The notes beneath the pieces were generated by a model that saw only the letters and a list, made by a program, of their open reading frames with translations, was not told the origin of the DNA and did no database searches. From NCBI RefSeq assembly GCF_002079305.1, contig NZ_CP015039.1:4073335-4137334 (forward strand): a DNA stretch of 64,000 nt, written 5' to 3'. Positions 35,893-45,495 of the stretch are shown piece by piece (position 1 is the stretch's first letter; every line of letters begins with the position of its first letter). This DNA is from Rhodovulum sp. P5. Its GTDB lineage: Bacteria > Pseudomonadota > Alphaproteobacteria > Rhodobacterales > Rhodobacteraceae. Made by a program: the position numbers and the translations under genes.

Positions 35893-37508
35893 GCGGTCAC
35901 CTCTCCGCCCAGAACGGTGGCGACCGGCTGCACGTCGCGCAACGCGACCGGATCAACGGCCAGCGGATCACGGTCCACCACGCAGAAATCGGCCCGCTTG
36001 CCGCATTGGATAGATCCGATCTGGTCGTCCATCTTCAGCACGTAGGCCGCGCCCATCGTGATGCAGTAAAGCGCCTGCGCCACGCTGATCTGCTGGCTGG
36101 TGCCAAGCTGGCGGCCCTTTTCCGTCAACCGGTTGACCGCGCACCACGCGGTGAACAGCGGCGCCATGGGCGTCACCGGCGCGTCGGAATGGATGGCGAA
36201 GTCGCCGCCGAAGACCTCGGCCGCATCGGCGCAGGCATCCATCCGCGCGGCGCGGTCGGGCCCGACCGTTTTCGCCCAGTGCAGATCGCCGAAATAATGC
36301 AGGTGATTGCCGAAGAGGTTCACGGTCAGCCCCAGCGCGCGCATCCGCTTGAACTGGTCGATCCCGGCCAGTTGCACATGTTCCAGCGTGTGGCGCAGAT
36401 CGGGGTTGGGGCTGTCTAGCATCGCCGCCTCATAGGCGCTGATGGCGAGTTCCGAGGCCGCGTCGCCATTGGTGTGGATGTGCGTCTTGACGCCGGCCTT
36501 GTGCAGCGCCTTTACCGCGGCGCGGAAATGGTCGACCTCCATGTTCCAGATGCCGTGATCCTCGATCGCGAAATAGCCGGGGGCCTTCAGCATCGCCGTG
36601 CCGCCCTGGATCGCGCCGTCGGTGAAGAGCTTTGCCCGGCCCAGATGCAGCTTGTCGGTCGAACGCGACCGCATCGCCACGGCGCGGGCGGCCTCCCGCT
36701 CCGGGTCATCGACCATCGCGTTCATGATGGGCACGTAGCGGGCGGGAAATCCGTCTTCGCCCGTCACCCGCTCCACCATCGCCAGTTCCTGATCGTGCAG
36801 GTCCGACAACAGGTCGGCCACCGTCGTCACGCCGCAATTGCGCGCGACCTTGCCATAGGCGCGGAGTGCATCGGCATCCGAGAGATCGCTGAATTTCACG
36901 CCGGCCACATCCATCACCGGCCCCATCGCGGCGAATTCCTGCATCTCGCCATTGGGGTTTCCGTCACCGTCCCGGATCACGCCCTGAATGTTGCTGTCGC
37001 GGGTGATGCCCGCGCGCTCCATCGCCAGTCCGTTGCACGACAGCAGGTGAAAGTTGGAATGCAGCACCACCACCGGATGGTCGGTGGACACCTGATCCAG
37101 ATGGCCGCGATCCAGCCTGCGCCCCTCCACGAAATTCGGATCGAACCCCCAGCCGACAACCGGTTCGCCCGCGGCCGTATCCTTCGCCACCGCCGTCAGC
37201 CGGTCGATCAACGCGTCATAGGTATCAAGGCCCGGCCAGTCGCGCCCATCCGGGTCGGTCCGGGTGTAGTGGCCGCAATAGGCATAGCGCCAGACGCCGC
37301 CGGCCATGACATGGGCATGCGCCTCGACCAGACCCGGCAGGATCACCCGGTCGGCAAAGCGGTCGTCACGGGTCACCTCGCCCCATCCGTCCCCGCAATC
37401 GGCATCGCCCACGGCCACGATCAGGCCGTTCTTCACGGCCACATGGGTGGCCTCTGGCCGGTTGCGGTCCATGGTGATGATCTTGCTTGCCCTGAAAACG
37501 GTCGTCAC
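35889..37508 (-). CDS. Amidohydrolase family protein (YtcJ-like)
   Basis: The 539-residue metal-dependent amidohydrolase has the N-terminal metal motif LVEAHAHVMAGG, then HSNFHLLSCNGLAM, KLFTDGAIQGGTAMLKAPG, THIHTNGDAASELAI, HTLEHVQLAG and the C-terminal Asp in FAIHSDAPVTP. The GTG at 37508, behind AGGGAGAA, gives the usual compact N-terminus (VTTVFRASKIITMD); an ATG further upstream would add about 30 unlikely residues. It begins a minus-strand operon with the M81 peptidase and is divergent from the ABC transporter across a 153-base region with an inverted repeat. The substrate is unknown. Confidence 0.88.
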   Translation of the reverse strand: MTTVFRASKIITMDRNRPEATHVAVKNGLIVAVGDADCGDGWGEVTRDDRFADRVILPGLVEAHAHVMAGGVWRYAYCGHYTRTDPDGRDWPGLDTYDALIDRLTAVAKDTAAGEPVVGWGFDPNFVEGRRLDRGHLDQVSTDHPVVVLHSNFHLLSCNGLAMERAGITRDSNIQGVIRDGDGNPNGEMQEFAAMGPVMDVAGVKFSDLSDADALRAYGKVARNCGVTTVADLLSDLHDQELAMVERVTGEDGFPARYVPIMNAMVDDPEREAARAVAMRSRSTDKLHLGRAKLFTDGAIQGGTAMLKAPGYFAIEDHGIWNMEVDHFRAAVKALHKAGVKTHIHTNGDAASELAISAYEAAMLDSPNPDLRHTLEHVQLAGIDQFKRMRALGLTVNLFGNHLHYFGDLHWAKTVGPDRAARMDACADAAEVFGGDFAIHSDAPVTPMAPLFTAWCAVNRLTEKGRQLGTSQQISVAQALYCITMGAAYVLKMDDQIGSIQCGKRADFCVVDRDPLAVDPVALRDVQPVATVLGGEVTA

Positions 37509-37568
37509 GCGGTTCTCCCTGCTGATTGTCCCGGCGTCGCGAAAAGGCCGGGGCGCGTCGGTCGGATC

Positions 37569-37615
37569 ATTTTCTTGACAGGTTAGGAGGGGCCAACACA
37601 TGCTGCCAAGAAAAT
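37569..37615. promoter_or_regulatory. Inverted 13-bp half-sites in divergent promoter region
   Basis: ATTTTCTTGACAG (37569-37581) is mirrored by CTGCCAAGAAAAT (37603-37615): 12 of 13 positions match as inverted copies, with a 21-base gap and 34 bases centre to centre. It lies between the divergent amidohydrolase and ABC transporter genes and could serve both. No regulator gene is found between 29 and 45 kb. Confidence 0.5.
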
Positions 37616-37661
37616 AAGCAGGCGGAACTCACTCGTTTCGCCCACAAACAGGGAGACTTGG

Positions 37662-39257
37662 ATGCTTTCACGCCTCACTCTGCTCACCAGACGTGCGCTT
37701 CTGACCACGGCGCTTGCGGTTCCGCTGGCGATGGGACCGCTGGCCAGCGACGCACGCGCCGAAAGCGTGCTTCGGGTGATTCCGCACGCGGATCTGAAGA
37801 ACCTCGACCCGATCTGGACCACCGCCTACATCTCGCGCAACCACGGCTACATGATCTACGACACGCTGTTTGCGATGGACGAGAACTTCAAGCCGCAGCC
37901 GCAGATGGTGGAGACGTGGGAAACCTCCGACGACGGTCTGGTCTGGACCTTCGTCTTGCGCGACGGGCTGACATTCCACGATGGCGCGCCGGTGACGGGT
38001 GAGGATGTCGTGGCGTCCCTGAAACGCTGGGGCGCGCGCGACGGGATGGGGCAGCAGTTGTTTGGCGTGGTCGAAAGCCTTGAGGCCCCGGACGACAAGA
38101 CGGTGGTGATGACCCTGTCCGAACCGTTCGGCCTCGTGCTGGAATCCATCGGCAAGATTTCCTCCAACGTGCCGTTCATCATGCCCAAGCGCGTGGCCGA
38201 GACCGACCCGTTCGAGCAGATCACCGACTACACCGGCTCTGGCCCCTTCGTGTTCCAGGCCGATGAATGGGTGCCGGGATCGAAGGTCGTCTATACCAAG
38301 TTCGAGGGCTACGTGCCGCGGGACGAACCGCCCTCTGCCGCGTCGGGCGGCAAGGTCGCCAAGGTCGACAAGGTGATCTGGCAGTATTTCCCCGACAACA
38401 CCACGGCGATGAACGCGCTGATGGCCGGTGAGATCGACTTCTTCGAACAGCCCGCGCCGGACCTTGCGCCGATCATGGCGTCGAACCCCGATATCACGGT
38501 AGAGGTCAACGATCCCCTCGGCAGCATCGGCTTTGCCCGCTTCAACCATATTCTGCCGCCCTTCGACGATGCCGCCGTCCGGCGCGCCGCGATCATGGCG
38601 ATGAAGCAGGAAGACTACCTTGCCGCTGCCATCGGCAACCCCGACTACTGGAAGACCTGCTATTCGGTCTACCCTTGCGGCACGCCGCTGACCAACGATG
38701 TCGGGTCCGAGGTGATGGCGACGGGCGACATCGAAAAGGCCAAGGCCGCACTGGCCGAGACCGGCTATGACGGCACGCCGGTGGTCATCATGCACCCGAC
38801 CGACATCCCGGTGCTGTCGGCCTTCACGCTGGTCACCGCCGAAAAGCTGCGCAAGGCGGGCTTCAACGTGAAGCTTGAGGCGATGGACTGGGCCACGCTG
38901 ACCTCTCGCCGGGCGCTGCGCGACCCGGTGGGCGAGGGCGGCTGGAACATCTTCCACACCTGGTGGATCGGCGCCGACGTGATCGACCCGATGGCCATCG
39001 CGTTCTCGGGCAACCCCGACAAGGGCTGGTTCGGCTGGGCAGCGGATGCCGAGCTGGAAGAGGCGCGCACCGCCTTTGCGCAGGCCAGCACGGCGGAAGA
39101 GAAGAAGGCGCTTGCCGAGAAGGTGCAAGAGCGGCTTTGGGCCATCGGTGCCTCGGGCGAATTGGGCCAGTTCTTCGTGCCGGTTGCCTATCGCAACAAC
39201 GTCAAGGGCCTGATCAAGTCGCCGGTGCAGTTCTTCTGGAACATGTCGGTCGAATAG
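37662..39257 (+). CDS. Peptide-type ABC transporter substrate-binding protein
   Basis: The 531-residue periplasmic solute-binding protein is of the DppA/OppA class. Residues 1-33 form a Tat- or Sec-like signal with twin Arg (LLTRRALLTTALAVPLAMG) ending near SDARA. The mature part starts ESVLRVIPHADLKNLDPIWT and has DGLVWTFVLRDGLTFHDGAP and GSGPFVFQADEW. Such proteins bind peptides, amino-acid conjugates, glutathione or similar compounds. It is the first gene of a transporter operon with permeases, a fused ATPase and an M20 hydrolase; the ligand is not predictable. Confidence 0.93.
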   Translation: MLSRLTLLTRRALLTTALAVPLAMGPLASDARAESVLRVIPHADLKNLDPIWTTAYISRNHGYMIYDTLFAMDENFKPQPQMVETWETSDDGLVWTFVLRDGLTFHDGAPVTGEDVVASLKRWGARDGMGQQLFGVVESLEAPDDKTVVMTLSEPFGLVLESIGKISSNVPFIMPKRVAETDPFEQITDYTGSGPFVFQADEWVPGSKVVYTKFEGYVPRDEPPSAASGGKVAKVDKVIWQYFPDNTTAMNALMAGEIDFFEQPAPDLAPIMASNPDITVEVNDPLGSIGFARFNHILPPFDDAAVRRAAIMAMKQEDYLAAAIGNPDYWKTCYSVYPCGTPLTNDVGSEVMATGDIEKAKAALAETGYDGTPVVIMHPTDIPVLSAFTLVTAEKLRKAGFNVKLEAMDWATLTSRRALRDPVGEGGWNIFHTWWIGADVIDPMAIAFSGNPDKGWFGWAADAELEEARTAFAQASTAEEKKALAEKVQERLWAIGASGELGQFFVPVAYRNNVKGLIKSPVQFFWNMSVE

Positions 39258-39323
39258 GACCGGCGGCCTGAATGATCCCGATGCGGGGGGCCTGTCCCCC
39301 GCATCCCTGTTCCGGAGTGCCCG

Positions 39324-40268
39324 ATGCTCGGTTATGTCTTGAAGCGCATCCTGATGACCGTGCCGGTCATGCTGGTCGTTGCGCTGTTCGTCTTTCTGTT
39401 GTTGCGCCTGGCCCCCGGCGACCCGGCCGCCGTGATCGCGGGCGACTATGCCACCGCCGAGGATGTGGCCCGCATCCGCGAACAGTTGGGCCTGTCTGAC
39501 CCCATCGTGGTGCAGTTCTTCCGATGGGTCGCGCAACTGATGCAGGGCGATCTGGGGACCTCGATCTTTTCCAACAAGCCCGTGGTGGAACTGATCGCCC
39601 AGCGGATCGAGCCGACGATGCTGCTGGCCCTGACCACGATCCTGTTTTCCATCGCGGTTGCGGTTCCCCTTGGCACCCTGGCCGCGTTCCGGGCGGGAAG
39701 CTGGGTCGACCGGGTGGTGATGCTGTTCTCGGTCGGGGGCTTCTCGGTGCCGGTCTTCGTGCTGGGCTATATCCTGATCTACGTCTTCGCGCTGAACCTG
39801 CATGTCCTGCCGGTTCAGGGCTATCGCTCGCCGTTCGAGGACGGCTTGATCCCGTTCCTGCGCCACATCACCCTGCCGACCGTCACGCTCAGCGTGATCT
39901 TCATCGCGCTGATCGCCCGGATGACCCGCGCCTCGGTGATCGAGGTTTTGGAGGAGGATTATATCCGCACCGCCCGCGCCAAGGGGCAAAGCGAGTTCAA
40001 GGTGCTGATGCGCCATGCGCTCCGCAACGCGGCGGTACCCATCGTCACCGTGATCGGCATCGGCATCGCCCTTCTGATCGGCGGGGTCGTCGTTACCGAA
40101 AGCGTCTACAACATTCCCGGGCTTGGGCGGCTGGTGCTGGATGCGGTTCTGGCGCGCGACTACCCGATCATCCAGGGCCTGATCCTGTTCTTCAGCTTCC
40201 TTTACATCCTTCTGAACCTGTTGATCGACCTGACCTACACCTTCCTTGATCCGAGGATCCGCTACTGA
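39324..40268 (+). CDS. ABC transporter permease, DppB type
   Basis: This 314-residue inner-membrane permease starts MLGYVLKRILMTVPVMLVVA with six hydrophobic segments. Its cytoplasmic EAA loop reads EEDYIRTARAKGQSEFKVLM. Family features LAPGDPAAVIAGDYA and GLSDPIVVQFFRW are present. It pairs with the DppC-type permease, whose ATG overlaps its stop by one base. Confidence 0.95.
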   Translation: MLGYVLKRILMTVPVMLVVALFVFLLLRLAPGDPAAVIAGDYATAEDVARIREQLGLSDPIVVQFFRWVAQLMQGDLGTSIFSNKPVVELIAQRIEPTMLLALTTILFSIAVAVPLGTLAAFRAGSWVDRVVMLFSVGGFSVPVFVLGYILIYVFALNLHVLPVQGYRSPFEDGLIPFLRHITLPTVTLSVIFIALIARMTRASVIEVLEEDYIRTARAKGQSEFKVLMRHALRNAAVPIVTVIGIGIALLIGGVVVTESVYNIPGLGRLVLDAVLARDYPIIQGLILFFSFLYILLNLLIDLTYTFLDPRIRY

Positions 40269-41140
40269 TGGCCGACCAATCCGTCGAGATGCCGGCCCCG
40301 GCCGAGGATGTCAGCCTCTGGCGCATTGCCGCGCGCCACAAGGGGGTGCTGTGGGGCAGCCTTCTGCTGATTGCCATCGTGCTGATCGCGATCATCGGGC
40401 CGTTCTTCACGCTTGACCCGGTGGCGCTGAACCCGATGTCGCGGCTGAAGCCGCCCGGCGAATACGGGCTTTTCGGCACCGACCAGTTGGGGCGCGACGT
40501 GTTTTCCCGCGTGGTCAACGGCGCGCGCGTGTCGCTGATCGTGGGGCTGACCGTGGCGGTTGTCGCGATTGCCATCGGTTTGGTGCTGGGCCTTGTCGCG
40601 GGCTATATCCGATGGGCCGACGCGCTGATCATGCGGGTGATGGATGGGCTGATGTCGATCCCCGCGATCCTGCTGGCCATCGCGATGATCTCTTTGTCCG
40701 GGGCCACGCTGGCGACCGTGGTCATTGCCATCGTCATCCCCGAGATCCCGCGGGTGGTGCGGCTGGTCCGCTCCGTCGTGCTGACCGTGCGCGAAGAACC
40801 CTATGTCGAGGCCGCCATTGCGGCGGGCACCCGCGTGCCGCTGATCATGTCGCGCCATGTTCTGCCCAACACCATCGCGCCCTTGATCGTGCAGGCCACC
40901 TATATCTGCGGCTCTGCCATGCTGACCGAGGCTATCCTGGGCTTCCTCGGCGCCGGTATCCCGCCCGAGATCCCGAGCTGGGGCAACATCATGTCCGAGG
41001 GGCGGACGTTCTTTCAGTTGACGCCGTGGATCATCTTCTTCCCCGGCATCGCGCTGGCCGTCACGGTTCTGGCGGTGAACATCGTGGGCGACGGGCTGCG
41101 CGACACGCTTGACCCACGGATTGCGAGGACGATGCGATGA
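40268..41140 (+). CDS. ABC transporter permease, DppC type
   Basis: The 290-residue inner-membrane permease has the N-terminal cytoplasmic helix WRIAARHKGVLWGSLLLIAI, GLFGTDQLGRDVFSRVVNGA and the EAA loop EEPYVEAAIAAGTRVPLIM. PPEIPSWGNIMSEGR is typical of DppC/OppC. It overlaps the genes before (1 base) and after (4 bases). Confidence 0.95.
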   Translation: MADQSVEMPAPAEDVSLWRIAARHKGVLWGSLLLIAIVLIAIIGPFFTLDPVALNPMSRLKPPGEYGLFGTDQLGRDVFSRVVNGARVSLIVGLTVAVVAIAIGLVLGLVAGYIRWADALIMRVMDGLMSIPAILLAIAMISLSGATLATVVIAIVIPEIPRVVRLVRSVVLTVREEPYVEAAIAAGTRVPLIMSRHVLPNTIAPLIVQATYICGSAMLTEAILGFLGAGIPPEIPSWGNIMSEGRTFFQLTPWIIFFPGIALAVTVLAVNIVGDGLRDTLDPRIARTMR

Positions 41141-42741
41141 CGGCGGTTCTGGATATCCGCGGGCTGTCTGTCAGCCTGCCCAAACATGCCGACCGGCCCT
41201 ATGCGGTGCAGGACATCACCTTTCAGGTCGAAAAGGGCGAAATCGTCTGCGTCGTGGGCGAATCCGGATCGGGCAAATCGGTGACCGCCTTCACGGTCAT
41301 GGGCCTGCACGACCGGCGCGCCCTGACCCCCACGGCGGGCGAGATCCTGCTGGAGGGGGAGAACATCCTCGCCGACAACGACCGGCGCATCCGCAAGCTG
41401 CGCGGGGAAAAGATGGCGATGATCTTTCAGGAGCCGATGACGGCCCTGAACCCTGTGGCCCGCGTGGGCGACCAGATCGCCGAGATGCTGGAGATTCACA
41501 CCGACCTGTCCGCGACAGAGCGTCGGAAAAAGGTCGTCGCCGCGATGGCCGACGTGCATCTGCCCGACCCAGAAAAGATGTATGACAGCTATCCGCATCA
41601 GCTTTCGGGCGGGCAGCGGCAGCGGATCATGATCGCCATGGCGCTGGTGCTGGAACCGGTTCTGCTGATCGCGGACGAACCCACCACCGCGCTCGACGTC
41701 ACAACGCAGGCGCAGATCCTCGTGCTGATCCGCGAATTGCAGGAACGGCGCGGCATGGGTGTTCTGTTCATCACCCATGATTTCGGCGTGGTGGCGGAAA
41801 TCGCCGACCGGGTGCTGGTGATGCAGCACGGCCGGGTGGTCGAGCAGGGCCCGGTGGCAGAGGTTCTGGGCAACCCCCAGCACGATTACACCAAGATGCT
41901 GATCGGCGCCGTCCCGTCGATGGAACCGCCCGCCCGCGCGCCCGCAAGGGCCGCCAAGGTGATCGAGGCGCGGCATCTGGACAAGCGCTACGGGACCAAG
42001 GGGCTGTTCGGGGGCGGGCGCGTGGTCCATGCGGCGCAGGACGTGAACTTCGTCGTGAACCGGGGGGAGACGCTGGGCATCGTCGGCGAAAGCGGGTCTG
42101 GCAAGTCCACCGTGGCGCGCTGCGTGATGCGCCTGATCGACCCGACCTCGGGCGGGATCCTGATCAATGGCGAGGATATCGCCGCCCTGCGCGAGGGCGC
42201 GATGCGCGACCATCGCCGGGACATCCAGATCGTGTTCCAGGATCCCTACCGCTCGCTCAACCCGCGCCGGACGGTCGGCCAGTCCATCGTCGAGGGGCCG
42301 ATGAATTTCGGCATCCCGGCGGGAGAGGCCCGGCACCGCGCCGAACGGCTGATGCGGATCGTGGGGCTTGACCCCGCCGCGCTGGAACGGTTCCCGCACC
42401 AGTTTTCCGGCGGGCAGCGACAGCGGATTTGCATCGCCCGTGCCCTGGCGATGGAACCCGTGGCGCTGATCGCGGATGAGGCCGTGTCGGCGCTGGACGT
42501 CTCCGTTCAGGCGCAGGTGCTGGACCTGCTGGAAGAGGTGCGCAAGGAGTTCGATCTTGCCATGCTGTTCATCACCCATGACCTGCGGGTGGCCGCGCAG
42601 GTCTGCGACCGGATCATGGTGATGCAGCACGGGGTGGTGGTGGAAAGCGGCCCCACGGCCGATGTCTATGCCAACCCGCAGCACGCCTATACCAGGGCCC
42701 TTCTGGCCGCGGCGCCGGGCCATCACATGCTGGACGGATAA
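41137..42741 (+). CDS. ABC transporter ATPase, fused DppD-DppF type
   Basis: The 534-residue protein holds two complete nucleotide-binding domains, equivalent to DppD and DppF in one chain. Walker A GESGSGKS occurs at about 41-48 and again near 320. LSGGQRQRI and FSGGQRQRI are the two signature motifs, with Walker [14 protein letters not shown] and [13 protein letters not shown]. The second half ends with a normal peptide-type C-terminus ([19 protein letters not shown]). Fused ATPases of this kind are common in Rhodobacterales peptide and glutathione-type importers. Confidence 0.95.
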   Translation: MTAVLDIRGLSVSLPKHADRPYAVQDITFQVEKGEIVCVVGESGSGKSVTAFTVMGLHDRRALTPTAGEILLEGENILADNDRRIRKLRGEKMAMIFQEPMTALNPVARVGDQIAEMLEIHTDLSATERRKKVVAAMADVHLPDPEKMYDSYPHQLSGGQRQRIMIAMALVLEPVLLIADEPTTALDVTTQAQILVLIRELQERRGMGVLFITHDFGVVAEIADRVLVMQHGRVVEQGPVAEVLGNPQHDYTKMLIGAVPSMEPPARAPARAAKVIEARHLDKRYGTKGLFGGGRVVHAAQDVNFVVNRGETLGIVGESGSGKSTVARCVMRLIDPTSGGILINGEDIAALREGAMRDHRRDIQIVFQDPYRSLNPRRTVGQSIVEGPMNFGIPAGEARHRAERLMRIVGLDPAALERFPHQFSGGQRQRICIARALAMEPVALIADEAVSALDVSVQAQVLDLLEEVRKEFDLAMLFITHDLRVAAQVCDRIMVMQHGVVVESGPTADVYANPQHAYTRALLAAAPGHHMLDG

Positions 42742-42750
42742 GGGGCCCCC

Positions 42751-43920
42751 ATGACGCTGATCGCTGAAATCGAGGCGGAGACCGCCGACCTTGTCGGTAT
42801 CTTCGAGGACCTGCACGCCCATCCCGAACTGGGGTTTGCGGAAGCCCGCACCGCCGGCATCGTGGCGGATCGGTTGCGGGCCTGGGGCGTGGACGAGGTG
42901 CATGAAGGCATCGGCGGCACCGGCGTCGTCGGCCTGATCCGCGGGCGGGGAAAGGGCAACCGCTGCGTGGGGCTGCGCGCCGATATGGACGCCCTGCCGA
43001 TCACCGAGGCATCGGGAGTTCCCTATGTCTCGGGGACAACAGGTACCATGCATGCCTGCGGCCATGACGGGCACACCACCATGCTGTTGGGCGCGGCGAA
43101 ATACCTGGCCGCGACGCGCGATTTCGACGGCACCGTGATGCTGATCTTCCAACCGGCAGAGGAGGGGTTGGGCGGTGCGCGCCGCATGCTGGCCGAAGGG
43201 CTGTTCGAGCGCTTCCCCTGCGACGAGGTCTATGGCCTGCACAACAACCCCAACGGCGCGCCGGGCAAGCTGACGATCTGCAAGGGCGCGGCGATGGCGG
43301 GGGCGCAGTTCTTCGACATCCGGATCAAGGGGCAGGGCAGCCATGCCGCCATGCCGCATCAGTCACGCGATGCGCTGGTCATCGCCGCCGCGCTGGTGGG
43401 AGAGCTTCAGACCATCCTCAGCCGGAACATCCCCGCGCAAGAGGCCTGCGTTCTGTCGGTGACGCAGATCCATGCGGGATCGGCCTATAACGTCGTCCCG
43501 GAAGAGGCGCATCTGGCCGGCACCATCCGCTATTTCAAGGACGATATCCGCGATCTGGCCGAGGCGCGGATGGCCGCGCTGTGCCGTGGGTTCGCCGAAG
43601 CCTATGGGGTGGAGATCGATCTGGACAGCCGCAACATCTTCGACGTGCTGGAGAACGACCCCGACCTGTCAGACGCCTATCTGGGCGCCGCGGCCGAGGT
43701 TCTGGGCCCCGACAACGTGGCCGAGATCGACCGCCCCCTGACCGGGTCCGAGGATTTCGCGGATATGCTCAAGGTCGTTCCCGGCGCCTATTGCATGCTG
43801 GGCCATTCGGGCACCGCGCCGCTCCACAGCCCCGCCTTCGTCTTGGGGCAAGAGATCCTGCCGATGGGGGCCTCGGTCCTCGCCCGGCTGGCGGAGAAGC
43901 GGTTGCCGCTGGCGGACTGA
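42751..43920 (+). CDS. M20 family amidohydrolase (hippurate-hydrolase-like)
   Basis: The 389-residue M20D metallohydrolase has HAHPELGFAEARTAG near the start, LRADMDALPI, the metal motif MHACGHDGHTTMLLGAA, FQPAEEGLGGARRML and the dimerisation-domain stretch GQGSHAAMPHQSRDAL. Family members hydrolyse N-acyl amino acids such as hippurate or indoleacetyl amino acids. It starts 9 bases after the transporter ATPase, so it probably processes the imported compound. It is convergent with the amidase, 6 bases apart. Confidence 0.93.
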   Translation: MTLIAEIEAETADLVGIFEDLHAHPELGFAEARTAGIVADRLRAWGVDEVHEGIGGTGVVGLIRGRGKGNRCVGLRADMDALPITEASGVPYVSGTTGTMHACGHDGHTTMLLGAAKYLAATRDFDGTVMLIFQPAEEGLGGARRMLAEGLFERFPCDEVYGLHNNPNGAPGKLTICKGAAMAGAQFFDIRIKGQGSHAAMPHQSRDALVIAAALVGELQTILSRNIPAQEACVLSVTQIHAGSAYNVVPEEAHLAGTIRYFKDDIRDLAEARMAALCRGFAEAYGVEIDLDSRNIFDVLENDPDLSDAYLGAAAEVLGPDNVAEIDRPLTGSEDFADMLKVVPGAYCMLGHSGTAPLHSPAFVLGQEILPMGASVLARLAEKRLPLAD

Positions 43921-43926
43921 CCCGGC

Positions 43927-45381
43927 TCAGTCGCCCGGGGACACCGGGTCGATCGGCCGGCAGCCAAGGTTCAACCGGTCCTCGATCGCCAGCGCCACCT
44001 GCAACAGCCGCGCCTCGCCCCGCGGCGGGCCGATCAGTTGCAGCCCGACCGGCAGGTCCCCCGCGGTAAAGCCCGCAGGCATCGACAGGGCGGGCAGGGT
44101 CGTCGTGGTCGACAGGAACGAAAAGCGCAGCCAGTCGATGTAATCGGACAGCGGTTCGCCATCGACGACGGTGGGATATTCCTCTTCGACCGGGCCGGGG
44201 GCGATGCCGGTGACGGGGATCGCCAGCACGTCGAAGCCCTCTAGGAAGCTGCGCATCGCGTGGTAGAGCACCGTGCGTTGGCGCATCGCATCGTAGATCT
44301 GTTCGGTCGTCACCTGCAGGCCAAAGGCGGTGTTTTCGGCCAGTGTCCGCTTGAAATGCGCCCGGACATGGTCGGGCAGGCGCGCATTGACCGCGCCGTA
44401 ATGCATGCCCCGAAGTGTGGCGTAGGTGTCGTAAAGCCCCGGCAGATCGGGGCAGGCATTCTCGACCGCTACCCCTTCACCGGCGATCGCCTCCATCGCG
44501 CCGCGCAGGACCGTGCGGATATCGCCCTCGACGGGGGCAAAGCCGTTCTGGTCCTCGGAAAACGCGATGCGGATCTCGCCCGGCGGCTGGTCCAGCGCCG
44601 CCTGGAACCCGGTGGCCGGTTCTTCGATGGAAATCGGGTGGCGCGGGTCGAACCCCGCCATCGCGTCGAGAAAGAGCGCGGTGTCGCGGATGTCCCGCGC
44701 CATCGGACCCTGAACGGCCTCCAGGGCAAAGGCGGTGTCGGCCGGCGCGCCACCGCATCGCCCGGGGCTTGGCCGAAACCCGATCACCCCGCAAAAGGCC
44801 GCCGGCGTGCGCAGCGATCCGGCAAGGTCGGATCCGTGGCTTAGCCAGACTTCCCCGGTGGCCAGCGACACCGCCGCCCCGCCAGAGGACCCGCCCGCGT
44901 TGCGCCCGGTGTCCCAAGGGTTCCGGGTGCTGCCGAAGACCGCGTTGAAGGCGTTGCCGCCCGCGCCGAATTCCGGCGTGTTGGTCTTGCCCGCGATGAT
45001 TGCGCCGCGCTCTTCCAGCCGGTCGATCAGCGGGTCGCTTTCCTCGGGCACGAAATCGGCCAGGGCCGGGCTGCCATAGGTGGCACGCATGCCGGCGACG
45101 TTGATCAGATCCTTGATACCGATGGGCAACCCGGCCAGCCAGCCGCGGGCACCGGCGTTTCGGTCGGCCCGCGCGGGCAGTGACGCGATGGCCGCCCGCG
45201 CCCGGTCGTCATTGCGGATGACGGTGGCATTCACCAAGGGCTCCACCTGTTCCATCCGCTGCCATGCGGCCTCCAGCAACTCGGATGGCGACACCTCCGC
45301 CGATTTCAGCAGCCGGACGGCCTCGCGCGCGGGCAGGGCGCAAAGATCGGGCCCGGTGAAGGATGCGTCGGCATAGGGCAT
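43927..45381 (-). CDS. Amidase (amidase signature family)
   Basis: The 484-residue amidase-signature enzyme has the catalytic Lys in LPIGIKDLINVAG and the Ser-rich core NAGGSSGGAAVSLATGE; the nucleophile lies in GSDLAGSLRTPA. The Ser-Ser-Lys triad is thus complete. It is not GatA by context (no gatC or gatB near) and probably hydrolyses a small amide. It belongs functionally with the transporter and hydrolases of the region, though it is transcribed in the opposite direction. Confidence 0.92.
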   Translation of the reverse strand: MPYADASFTGPDLCALPAREAVRLLKSAEVSPSELLEAAWQRMEQVEPLVNATVIRNDDRARAAIASLPARADRNAGARGWLAGLPIGIKDLINVAGMRATYGSPALADFVPEESDPLIDRLEERGAIIAGKTNTPEFGAGGNAFNAVFGSTRNPWDTGRNAGGSSGGAAVSLATGEVWLSHGSDLAGSLRTPAAFCGVIGFRPSPGRCGGAPADTAFALEAVQGPMARDIRDTALFLDAMAGFDPRHPISIEEPATGFQAALDQPPGEIRIAFSEDQNGFAPVEGDIRTVLRGAMEAIAGEGVAVENACPDLPGLYDTYATLRGMHYGAVNARLPDHVRAHFKRTLAENTAFGLQVTTEQIYDAMRQRTVLYHAMRSFLEGFDVLAIPVTGIAPGPVEEEYPTVVDGEPLSDYIDWLRFSFLSTTTTLPALSMPAGFTAGDLPVGLQLIGPPRGEARLLQVALAIEDRLNLGCRPIDPVSPGD

Positions 45382-45495
45382 GGGACACCTCGCAAGTTGG
45401 CGCAGATGGGTTCAGCTTGGGCGACTCTCCGCCCCGCGGCAAGGGACAAGCGGTTTGGGGCACGCGGAAGGGGACCAGCGCGCCGCCCGATGCCA

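Noticed and set aside
37668..43359. Two open frames of about 780 codons antisense to the ABC transporter operon
   Set aside because: They mirror conserved transporter genes and show no motif of their own.
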